Assembly: GCA_043816955.1 (NCBI GenBank)
Contig: JBDRHL010000070.1
Span: 1-5,235 of the forward strand
DNA from: JBDRHL01 sp043816955
Lineage (GTDB): Bacteria > Planctomycetota > Phycisphaerae > Sedimentisphaerales > CAYZTY01
Reading direction: 5' to 3'
DNA length: 5,235 nt
The notes under the pieces were generated by a model. It did no database searches and had not been told where the DNA came from. It saw only the letters and a program-made list of their open reading frames with translations. The first letter of the stretch is position 1. Each line of letters starts with the position of its first letter. Positions 1 through 5,135 of this stretch are shown in pieces. The position numbers and the translations under genes were made by a program.

Positions 1-1
1 T

Positions 2-109
2 AAGCTTTTTTATCGACTACTACAGCAGGCAGTATCTGTGGAGCCGATGACTTACGGACGGCTTCTCAAACATGAGCGACAGCCAAAATCTGAAATGCAC
101 AATATATAG
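2..109 (+). CDS. 3' end of an unrecognised open frame (partial)
   Basis: An open frame enters from the left edge and ends at the TAG at 107-109, giving 35 residues. The tail is basic and polar and includes the stretch VEPMTYGRLLKHERQ. I do not recognise the family. The general look (short helix, Tyr-Gly-Arg-Leu, basic end) would suit the C-terminus of a transposase, and the neighbours are IS remnants, but no catalytic motif is visible. It could equally be a chance open frame, because a second frame is also open as far as 50. Confidence 0.25.
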   Translation, partial: KLFYRLLQQAVSVEPMTYGRLLKHERQPKSEMHNI

Positions 110-249
110 AGCCAACTGGAGCTAAGGAGATACCCCCTATACACAAAAACGACTTCTTTGCTCCGCACAAAAACCCGTAACATGTTGTAAATAATAAAGT
201 TAAAAAATTGACGCAACAATTCTTGCTAACAAAAAAGCAAAAAGTCAGT
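110..249. other. Non-coding spacer between IS remnants
   Basis: No gene is visible here. There is a Shine-Dalgarno-like AAGGAGA at about 124-130, but no start codon follows at a usable distance; the first ATG (183-185) is followed at once by TTG and TAA. The right part is AT-rich. The segment probably holds decayed ends of the flanking mobile elements, but I found no clear terminal inverted repeat. Confidence 0.4.
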
Positions 250-531
250 CAACTTGAGTATTATAAATGTCGCTCTGCCAAAATGTCGGTGATGTTCGGT
301 GCGAATCCAGGGGGCACCATCTCCAAGATAAATAATTTCATCAGCTTGGCGAAAACCACATTTACATGCTTCAAGCCAGACATGCCAGCCAAAAGTTTCG
401 GAAGTTTCAAACCGACCCACATAATGACTTTTTCTTTGCTTACACCCATCTTCGAAATAAATAACAGTTACCTTGGTTTCATGCCAACCATCGGTTTCGT
501 GCACTATTACCACGACTGTTCCCAACGAAGT
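250..531 (-). pseudogene. ISKra4-type transposase fragment (degraded)
   Basis: Read on the minus strand from about 531 down to 250, the translation contains DGWHETKVTVIY, then YVGR, FETSETFG, LEACKCGF and LGDGAPWI. This order matches the middle of ISKra4-family transposases, where the Asp of the GDGAxWI motif (codon at 319-321) is the second catalytic Asp of the DDE site. The region of the first Asp, normally a V-D-G-T stretch, reads SLGTVV here, which suggests a small indel. The similarity ends after FGRATFII, just before the expected Leu-Asp-Trp-Tyr-His block. Both ends of the protein are missing, so it cannot be active. The plus-strand frame over the same bases carries no recognisable motif until the IS3 remnant begins. 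Family assignment is from motif memory; the related ISLre2 family also has a GDGAxWI-type motif but fits the flanking residues less well. Confidence 0.65.
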
Positions 532-840
532 CTGGGGGAGCGATATGACAACTACCATATGGCCGATGAATTCCATGATGAGATTGAATTTCTTGGTATG
601 ATTAGCTCTACGTCTTTCGTTCGAGAGCCTGAAGGCAATGGCTGTGCTGAGAGGTTTATTCGTACGCTGAAGGAGAATCTGCTTTGGGTTAAGACATTTG
701 AGACTGTGGAAGAATTGAGGTTGGCTTTGCTTGAATTTAAGAAAACTTATAATGAGAAATGGATTATTCAAAGGCTTGGGTATCAGACGCCTTCGCAGGC
801 CAGAAGAAATGCTTGTAATAATCCAAAAAAGGTGGCATAA
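530..840 (+). pseudogene. IS3-family transposase C-terminal remnant (rve/integrase core)
   Basis: From about 530 to the TAA at 838-840 the translation is the C-terminal part of an rve-type (DDE integrase core) transposase. MADEFHDEIEFLGM and FVREPEGNGCAERF are followed by IRTLKENLLW and a helical tail ending near GYQTPSQARR. The Glu of CAER with the Lys seven residues later is the E/K signature of the D,D(35)E site. The preceding RYDN aligns with the usual R-x-D-H-G-x-Q-Y block but is two residues short, so the second Asp sits 34 rather than 36 residues before the Glu. The first catalytic Asp, the N-terminal half and any upstream helix-turn-helix orfA are absent. A TTG-initiated frame from 208 reaches this segment, but its first 105 or so codons are the complement of the ISKra4 remnant and have no meaning of their own. 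The element's right end probably lies near 855-890, with no repeat to prove it. Confidence 0.8.
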
Positions 841-900
841 TTATGGCTAAATTTAGTGTCCAAAAACTCTAACGCGATACATTATTATTTAAATTCAGTC

Positions 901-904
901 AGGA
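901..904 (+). promoter_or_regulatory. Ribosome-binding site of the isomerase gene
   Basis: AGGA lies six bases before the ATG at 911 and supports this start. The gap from the IS3 remnant stop (840) to this site is only about 60 bases. I see no convincing -35/-10 pair in it, so the promoter may lie in or come from the old IS end, or the native promoter may have been lost. Confidence 0.55.
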
Positions 905-910
905 AATGAT

Positions 911-2368
911 ATGAGAACTTTAACTAAATCCAGATTCGCTTTGTTTTTTGGTAACAGAGGTTTTTTCCCTCCGGAGCTGATACTTCAGGCCCGAAAGCAA
1001 ATGTGCTACATTTTGAAAAAGCAGGGATATGAAGTGCTTGTCATGGACGAGGCATTGACCAAATATGGTGCCATTTCGAATAAGGACGATGCGGAAAAAT
1101 ATGCAAATTTCCTCAAACAAAATGAAGGTAAATATGACGGGGTAATCCTTTCTCTGCCGAATTTCGGTGATGAAAGCTCGGCGGTGGAGGCTTTGAGGAA
1201 GGCTTTGGTGCCGATATTTATTCAGGCTTATCCGGACGAACTGAACAAGATGGCACCTGAATTCAGACGTGATGCCTTCTGCGGCAAATTTTCTGTAATG
1301 GATGTGTTTTACCAGTACGGGATGAAGTTCACAAGCCTTAAACCTCATGTAGTCAGTCCTGCTTCAAAAGATTTTCAGCTCAATATTGAACATTTTGATA
1401 GGGTCTGCAGAGTTGTAAACGGTTTTAAGGATATGGTCGTTGGTGCAGTTGGTTCGAGAACGACGGCTTTTAAGACGGTTCGAATTGATGAGCTTGCACT
1501 GCAGCAGAACGGCATAACTATGGAGGTGATAGACCTGACGGAAGTTTTTGCCCGGATGGAGTCTTTTTCAACAACATCGTCTGAATATAAAGATAAGGCT
1601 AAACGTCTTAAGGATTACACAACGTGGAATGGTGTGCCTGATGAGTCTTTTGACAAGATCGTTCGGCTGGCCGTTGTACTGGATAAGCTGTTTGACGAAT
1701 GGAACCTTGACGCTATGGGTTTTCGCTGCTGGATAGAGCTGCAAAGGCAATTGAATATCTCTGCCTGTGTGGTGCTTAGTGAGATGAATGACCGTAAAAT
1801 TCCCGTGGCTTGTGAGGTGGATATAGGCAATGCAGTCAGTCAGTATGCCCTTTACCGTGCAAGCAGAGAACCGACGGCATGCCTGGATTGGAACAATAAT
1901 TATGGTGATGAGCCTGACCAGTGTATTCTCTTCCATTGTGGTTCGACCGCTCAATCGCTTATGAAAGGCAAAGGCAAGGTGTCCGACCATTCCATGCTTC
2001 AGTATGATCTGCAGGTAGGGCCAAACTGCTCTTTTGGCTGTAACGAGGGCAGGATAGCTGCATTCCCTTTCACGTTCAGTTCAATGACAACTCGCAACGG
2101 GCAACTTGAGTTTTATCTTGGCCAAGGGGAATTTACCGAAGATCCAATACCGGAAGAATTTTTTGGTTGCGGCGGTGTTGCAAAAATTGATAACCTGCAG
2201 GATGTTTTGCTTTTTATTGGTAAAAACGGTCATCGTCATCATGTCAGCATTACGCCTGGAAGCAGACTGGTAGAGCCTATAAAAGAAGCTTTGGAATATT
2301 ATCTTGGATATAATGTTGCAATTCCGCAGCGGATGGAGATAACAAATGCCATTAGTAAACAAAGCTGA
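911..2368 (+). CDS. Sugar isomerase, L-fucose/L-arabinose isomerase superfamily
   Basis: This intact 485-residue cytoplasmic protein would interconvert an aldose and its ketose using a divalent metal. The N-terminal part (about residues 5-150) looks like the Rossmann-like domains of the family (RFALFFGNRGFFP, then YDGVILSLPNFGDESS). The C-terminal part carries the metal-site region: ACEVDIGNA with Glu302, LDWNNNYGDE with Asp326, FHCG with His342, and GHRHHVS with His441, His443 and His444. The Glu302-Asp326 spacing of 24 equals that of the Mn ligands Glu337 and Asp361 in E. coli FucI. The third ligand (His528 there) is most likely His443 or His444 here. E. coli FucI has 591 residues, so this belongs to the shorter uncharacterised 'L-fucose isomerase-like' group and its true sugar cannot be told. 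The last 23 bases overlap a class II aldolase gene, which points to a two-gene operon for sugar breakdown. No frameshift is visible. Confidence 0.88.
   Translation: MRTLTKSRFALFFGNRGFFPPELILQARKQMCYILKKQGYEVLVMDEALTKYGAISNKDDAEKYANFLKQNEGKYDGVILSLPNFGDESSAVEALRKALVPIFIQAYPDELNKMAPEFRRDAFCGKFSVMDVFYQYGMKFTSLKPHVVSPASKDFQLNIEHFDRVCRVVNGFKDMVVGAVGSRTTAFKTVRIDELALQQNGITMEVIDLTEVFARMESFSTTSSEYKDKAKRLKDYTTWNGVPDESFDKIVRLAVVLDKLFDEWNLDAMGFRCWIELQRQLNISACVVLSEMNDRKIPVACEVDIGNAVSQYALYRASREPTACLDWNNNYGDEPDQCILFHCGSTAQSLMKGKGKVSDHSMLQYDLQVGPNCSFGCNEGRIAAFPFTFSSMTTRNGQLEFYLGQGEFTEDPIPEEFFGCGGVAKIDNLQDVLLFIGKNGHRHHVSITPGSRLVEPIKEALEYYLGYNVAIPQRMEITNAISKQS
2335..2338 (+). promoter_or_regulatory. Ribosome-binding site of the aldolase gene, inside the isomerase gene
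   Basis: GGAG stands seven bases before the ATG at 2346 and lies within the last codons of the isomerase gene. With the 23-base overlap of the two frames, this indicates translational coupling and decides the aldolase start. Confidence 0.6.
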
Positions 2369-2777
2369 AGAAGGCAGAAGTATTATCACAGAATACAGCA
2401 AAGACAAAGTTTCTATGCCGTGCTTTTGTGCAGAAAACACTTTTACTGTGGAGGGCATTTTAAATGGTGCTTCCAAGGTTGAAGCAGAGAAGGGTAAGAC
2501 GATTACTGTTTATATTGCGGCTATGGGCAATTATTACGGCAGGCAGCAACTGAAAAATTATACTTCGCTTGATAATACGTGGGAGGGGTTCCTTGCATTT
2601 AAAAGAGACATTGAAAGATTATGCAGGAAAGACGGCCCTTTCCAGAATGTTCAAGTCATCCCTAGTCTCGATCACGGCCAGCCTGAGCTTGATGATGAAC
2701 TTTTTGAGAAGGGCAGAGATTTTTGGGGTTGTGTAGTACTACAACGCCATTTTAGCTCAAGATTTTCAGGCGGCTGA
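2346..2777 (+). pseudogene. Class II (FBA/GatY-type) aldolase, truncated by the IS701 element
   Basis: The first 132 codons (to 2741) are native; the last 11 before the stop at 2775-2777 are read from the IS end. The protein begins MPLVNKAEE and continues VSMPCFCAENTFTVEGILNGA, which fits the first strand and helix of the class II ketose-bisphosphate aldolase barrel (usual form: pAFNv-N-et-qAil-A). VIPSLDHGQPELDDELFEKG carries Asp109 and His110, the catalytic Asp and first Zn ligand of the D-H motif. Family members have roughly 280-350 residues, so more than half the barrel is lost, including the later two Zn-binding histidines and the phosphate loop. The product should be inactive. In a full form it would cleave a phosphorylated ketose to dihydroxyacetone phosphate and an aldehyde, downstream of the isomerase and a kinase. 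Family assignment is by motif and rests on a short fragment; the substrate is unknown. Confidence 0.68.
2734..2752 (+). repeat. Left terminal inverted repeat of the IS701-family element
   Basis: TAGTACTACAACGCCATTT is the exact reverse complement of 4262-4280. Beyond 2752 the match breaks down, with only weak similarity continuing. The first 8 bases are a palindrome and may be target sequence. Confidence 0.85.
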
Positions 2778-2784
2778 CCGATAA

Positions 2785-2815
2785 CTTCTTTCAGAACCCA
2801 TTATTCTGAAAGGAG
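2785..2815 (+). promoter_or_regulatory. Hairpin sequestering the transposase ribosome-binding site
   Basis: Bases 2785-2796 pair with 2804-2815 (12 pairs, one U-G wobble at 2787/2813, nine perfect consecutive Watson-Crick pairs) around a 7-base loop. The 3' arm ends in the whole Shine-Dalgarno AAGGAG (2810-2815), which stands seven bases before the ATG at 2823. In a transcript the ribosome site would be buried in the stem. IS10 and IS50 use comparable hairpins to keep readthrough transcripts from making transposase. By analogy, messages entering from the upstream sugar operon would be poorly translated. The pairing is seen directly; the function is inferred. Confidence 0.6.
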
Positions 2816-2822
2816 ATACGGT

Positions 2823-4214
2823 ATGGACGCCAAACAAATTAAACAATTGAAACCTATGTTGAATAAGTACCTGCGACAATTTGATGATTGCTTCGGTAGA
2901 ATCGAGCCTACTGAAAGGCTCAAAGCTTATGTCACTGGCCAGCTTTCCGATCTGCAGCGAAAGAGTATTGAGCCGATGGCTGATGCCGCTGGTTTGCCTC
3001 CACGAAATCTGCAGCAGTTTCTTTCTCTGCACAAATGGGATGAGATGCATATGCTCGATACGCTCCAGCAAATCGTTGCAAGCGAACACCAGCATCCCTG
3101 TTCCATTGGGATATTCGATGAAACAGGTCACGGTAAAAAAGGTGATAAGACCCCTGGTGTTCAACGCCAGTGGTGCGGCAATACCGGCAAGAAGGATAAC
3201 TGTGTCGTTACAGTACATTTGAATTACACCGCTGGAGATTTCCACTGTCTTTTGGATGGTGAATTGTTCCTGCCCGAAAGTTGGGCTGATGATCCGTTGC
3301 GTTGTAAAGAAGCAGGAATACCGGAACAAATGATACATCGTCCAAAGTGGCAGATTGCTCTTGAGTTGTGGGAACATGCAGTTGCCAATGGTATTCGTTT
3401 TGAGTGGGTCGGCGCTGATGAAGGATATGGTAAAGTCCCGGAATTTCTTTTTAAGCTGGATGATCGAGGTCAAAGATATGTAGTAGAAGTACCTGTCATT
3501 TTTACCGGCTGGCTGGTAAAACCTGAACTTTTGCACAAAGAGCACCACTATAACAGAATGGGCCGAAAACGCCATTTCCCACGTCTTAAAGCCAAAAGTC
3601 CTTTTGCCAGCAGTGTCAAACAACTGCTGCTTCACTCTCCGGTATTGCGGAAGATTGCGTGGGAAAAATTTCACATCAAGGATACAACTAAAGGCCCGAT
3701 GGTCTGGGAAGCCAAAGCTGTCAGGTTCTACCTTAAGCGTGATGGCTTGCCGACTCGGGCACATTGGTTGATTATCGCTCGCAATGTTGAACACCCCGAA
3801 GAGGTCAAATACTTTGTCTCGAATGCACCTGATGGTACTCCTCTGGAAGTGTTGCTTCATGTGGGCTTTTCCCGCTGGCATGTGGAGAGATGTTTTGAGG
3901 ATGAAAAAAGCGAACTTGGGCTGAGTCATTTCGAGGTTCGTAACTATAAATCTCTCCGCCGTCATCTGATAATCACTGCTGTGAGCCATTTGTTTTTGGC
4001 CAAGGTACATCAGAAGTGGCGGGGGGAAAAAACCAGTTCTGACGGTTTGCCAGATTCGTACAGCATCTTCGGCCCTGGTTCGGTCTTTATGGCTGACAGG
4101 CCGAGTGCAGGAAAAATTCATGGAACGAACAGCGGAAATTATTACGTTAATGCAACAGCGGATAGCCCGTTCTCGCCGTTGCCACGTGAGAGAAAAAAGG
4201 CGGCGATTGCGTGA
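2823..4214 (+). CDS. IS701-family DDE transposase
   Basis: This 463-residue protein would cut and join the element's ends. The N-terminal part contains FDDCFGRIEP and YVTGQLSDLQRKSIEPMADAAG, the typical IS701 opening. The DDE_5-type catalytic core follows: FDETGHGKKG with Asp99, then GVQRQWCGNTGKKDNC, then LFLPESWADDPLRCKEAGIP, then GADEGYG with Asp199, and finally HVERCFEDEKSELGLSHFEVR, where Glu355 or Glu359 is the third acidic residue and Lys362 the usual partner. The length suits the family (about 400-470 residues), no stop or frameshift interrupts it, and the basic C-terminus is present, so it is likely active. The start is set by a strong AAGGAG seven bases upstream, which is covered by a hairpin. 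A 494-codon open frame on the opposite strand is a shadow of this gene. Confidence 0.92.
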   Translation: MDAKQIKQLKPMLNKYLRQFDDCFGRIEPTERLKAYVTGQLSDLQRKSIEPMADAAGLPPRNLQQFLSLHKWDEMHMLDTLQQIVASEHQHPCSIGIFDETGHGKKGDKTPGVQRQWCGNTGKKDNCVVTVHLNYTAGDFHCLLDGELFLPESWADDPLRCKEAGIPEQMIHRPKWQIALELWEHAVANGIRFEWVGADEGYGKVPEFLFKLDDRGQRYVVEVPVIFTGWLVKPELLHKEHHYNRMGRKRHFPRLKAKSPFASSVKQLLLHSPVLRKIAWEKFHIKDTTKGPMVWEAKAVRFYLKRDGLPTRAHWLIIARNVEHPEEVKYFVSNAPDGTPLEVLLHVGFSRWHVERCFEDEKSELGLSHFEVRNYKSLRRHLIITAVSHLFLAKVHQKWRGEKTSSDGLPDSYSIFGPGSVFMADRPSAGKIHGTNSGNYYVNATADSPFSPLPRERKKAAIA

Positions 4215-4234
4215 GATGGGAATCGATTTTAAAG

Positions 4235-4444
4235 CTATACGCTCTTGCATTTTGAAAACCTAAATGGCGTTGTAGTACTAAGAATATTAGTTAATGTTAG
4301 TCCCGTAGAGCCTGAATCATAAGTGGATGTACACACTTGCTCATCGTTGTCAAAAGTATACTTATACAATGGCTCAGCAAGAACAGGGTAGGTTAAAATA
4401 CATACATAAAATCCAATCAACAATATTGCGCTTCTAACTTTCAT
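4235..4444 (-). pseudogene. Secreted LamG-like protein, 5' end only, cut by the IS
   Basis: The minus-strand frame starts at 4444 behind a strong Shine-Dalgarno sequence. Residues 1-23 form a signal peptide: basic start MKVR, hydrophobic core AILLIGFYVCILTYPV, and a likely cleavage after V-L-A. The mature start EPLYKYTFDNDEQ with YDSGSTGLTL resembles the first strands of a LamG/concanavalin-A-like domain (usual look: Y-tFD-g... DsSG-gl). Such proteins are commonly exported and bind or process polysaccharides. Only about 55 codons (to about 4280) are native; the last 14 residues to the stop at 4235-4237 come from the IS end. The rest of the gene is not on the other side of the IS, where the sequence is an aldolase gene on the opposite strand. 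The domain call rests on about 30 residues and is tentative; the signal peptide is well supported. Confidence 0.6.
4262..4280 (-). repeat. Right terminal inverted repeat of the IS701-family element
   Basis: This is the exact reverse complement of the left end at 2734-2752. It ends in the palindrome TAGTACTA at 4273-4280. The transposase stop lies about 48 bases inside the element. Confidence 0.85.
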
Positions 4445-4450
4445 TTCCGA

Positions 4451-4472
4451 TCTCCTTCCTATTTGAATAGGA
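4451..4472 (-). promoter_or_regulatory. Ribosome-binding site of the LamG-like gene, with a small upstream hairpin
   Basis: On the minus strand AGGAAGGAGA (4460-4451) lies about seven bases before the ATG at 4444 and fixes the start. Just upstream, TCCTATT and AATAGGA (4466-4472 and 4457-4463) can form a short stem whose 3' arm covers the first bases of this site. The core GGAG stays free, so any effect would be mild. Confidence 0.55.
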
Positions 4473-4484
4473 GTAGCTGTTCAC

Positions 4485-4529
4485 GGGTATTTTTATAATA
4501 TTGGGCAACGCACCCAACATCAGATACCC
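4485..4529. other. Nested inverted repeats in the leader of the LamG-like gene
   Basis: GGGTAT (4485-4490) pairs with ATACCC (4524-4529), enclosing TTGGG (4501-4505) paired with CCCAA (4513-4517) around a 7-base loop. Together they could form a two-tier hairpin about 40 bases upstream of the LamG-like start codon. It lacks the U-run of a classic terminator in the minus direction. It may be leader structure or chance. Confidence 0.3.
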
Positions 4530-4645
4530 AGTTCTTAAGTTTTCGATTCACTTCATAATACACATAATTTCATACAAACCGACGGCCTACTATGGCTGAT
4601 TTGCATTCCTACCATTTTCTATACCTTTTCCACACACGTAGGTCC

Positions 4646-4667
4646 TTGCGCATAATATTGTGCGCAA
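4646..4667. promoter_or_regulatory. 22-bp near-perfect palindrome, candidate operator
   Basis: TTGCGCA (4646-4652) and TGCGCAA (4661-4667) are perfect 7-bp arms around a T...G mismatch and the central palindrome AATATT (4654-4659). Size and symmetry suit a dimeric transcription factor. It stands about 200 bases upstream of the LamG-like gene on the minus strand. A small RNA hairpin is also possible. No cognate regulator gene is present in the window. Confidence 0.35.
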
Positions 4668-4852
4668 AATAGGCAGAGAAACAGTATAGAATGTATTTTG
4701 AGTTTCCGCTACACCGGGGCAGGCATGAATAGATGATAACACCACCAGGGAGAATTACATTATGTAGGAGCAAAGGTTCAACAAACTTTTATTAACACCT
4801 GACATCCTGTCAGTCTCCCAGAGAGTGGCACCATAGCAGCCCATTTGTTTTA

Positions 4853-4877
4853 TCAGTCCATTGGAATCACCTCCTTT
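4853..4877 (-). promoter_or_regulatory. Near-perfect Shine-Dalgarno followed by a two-codon frame
   Basis: On the minus strand AAAGGAGGTGAT (4877-4866) is a 12-base match to the complement of the usual 16S rRNA 3' tail. It is followed at a good distance by ATG (4861-4859), GAC, TGA and TAA. The frame thus encodes only Met-Asp before two stops. This may be the disrupted start of a lost gene, a minimal leader frame, or chance. The next minus-strand ATG (4844) opens a 29-codon frame to 4755 but lies too far from the site. The plus-strand bases also resemble the 3' tail of 16S rRNA, but nothing upstream looks like 16S rRNA. Confidence 0.35.
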
Positions 4878-4989
4878 CTACAGTCATCTCAAGCTTTTGC
4901 CTTATCAGACAAAAACGCTGACATAAGCAAACGCGATTATCAATTTTTTTGTTCTGTTTTGTATTCAGTAGATGTCTTTGCTATCGGTG

Positions 4990-5045
4990 CAAACGCATCC
5001 AGATTGGACCGGCCACCTGTACCAGCCCTGGTCATAATGCGTTTG
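4990..5045. repeat. 9-bp inverted repeat enclosing a smaller hairpin
   Basis: CAAACGCAT (4990-4998) and ATGCGTTTG (5037-5045) are perfect inverted copies 38 bases apart. Between them ACCAG-CC-CTGGT is a compact palindrome. In a minus-strand transcript this could be a structured leader lying upstream of the strong ribosome site at 4866-4877. No known RNA family is recognised. Confidence 0.3.
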
Positions 5046-5135
5046 GTTTTATATACCACCGACCAGATTAAAGACTTATTTTTACTTTATTTGAAAAGTA
5101 TAAAAAAACTTTAATTTTATCATAATATATATTTC

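Larger units (their letters stand above)
2734..4280 (+). mobile_element. IS701-family insertion sequence, apparently complete
   Basis: The element is bounded by 19-bp perfect inverted repeats (2734-2752 and 4262-4280) and encodes one full-length DDE transposase, so it looks complete and potentially mobile. The outer 8 bp of each end, TAGTACTA, are themselves a palindrome. They can therefore be part of the terminal repeat, or a 4-bp (GTAC), 6-bp or 8-bp target duplication. The IS itself is 1531-1547 bp depending on that choice. IS701 elements usually make 4-bp duplications, which would give GTAC at 2736-2739 and 4275-4278 and an element of 2740-4274. The genes on the two sides do not belong together, so the element may sit at a rearrangement junction. 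Confidence 0.85.
4530..5135. other. Long region without a convincing gene
   Basis: No frame here combines a start, a ribosome site and recognisable protein character. The longest open frame on the plus strand (4845-5114, TTG start) has no Shine-Dalgarno sequence and no family-like sequence. The region contains several dyads: 4646-4667, a 15-bp CTGACA/TGTCAG hairpin at 4799-4813, and the pair 4990-4998/5037-5045. It also has a strong minus-strand ribosome site at 4866-4877 and an AT-rich stretch at about 5060-5135. It may be long regulatory sequence or decayed genes. Confidence 0.5.

Noticed and set aside
208..525. N-terminal half of the 210-codon plus-strand frame as real protein
   Set aside because: The same bases read on the minus strand give clear ISKra4 motifs (GDGAPWI, DGWHETK), so the plus-strand reading is antisense.
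841..900. Possible promoter upstream of the isomerase gene
   Set aside because: The stretch is AT-rich with weak -10-like hexamers near 878-890, but no -35 element stands at a proper distance.
2766..4250. 494-codon open frame on the minus strand inside the IS
   Set aside because: It is the antisense shadow of the transposase, which carries all the family motifs. The antisense product has no recognisable domain and no ribosome site that I could see.
4861..4880. Resemblance to the 3' end of 16S rRNA on the plus strand
   Set aside because: Only the anti-Shine-Dalgarno tail matches, with an extra base, and the preceding sequence shows none of the conserved 16S 3' helix. It is better read as a Shine-Dalgarno sequence on the minus strand.
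4845..5114. 89-codon plus-strand frame with TTG start
   Set aside because: It has no Shine-Dalgarno sequence, a rare start codon and no family-like sequence, and it overlaps inverted repeats and AT-rich DNA. Treated as chance.
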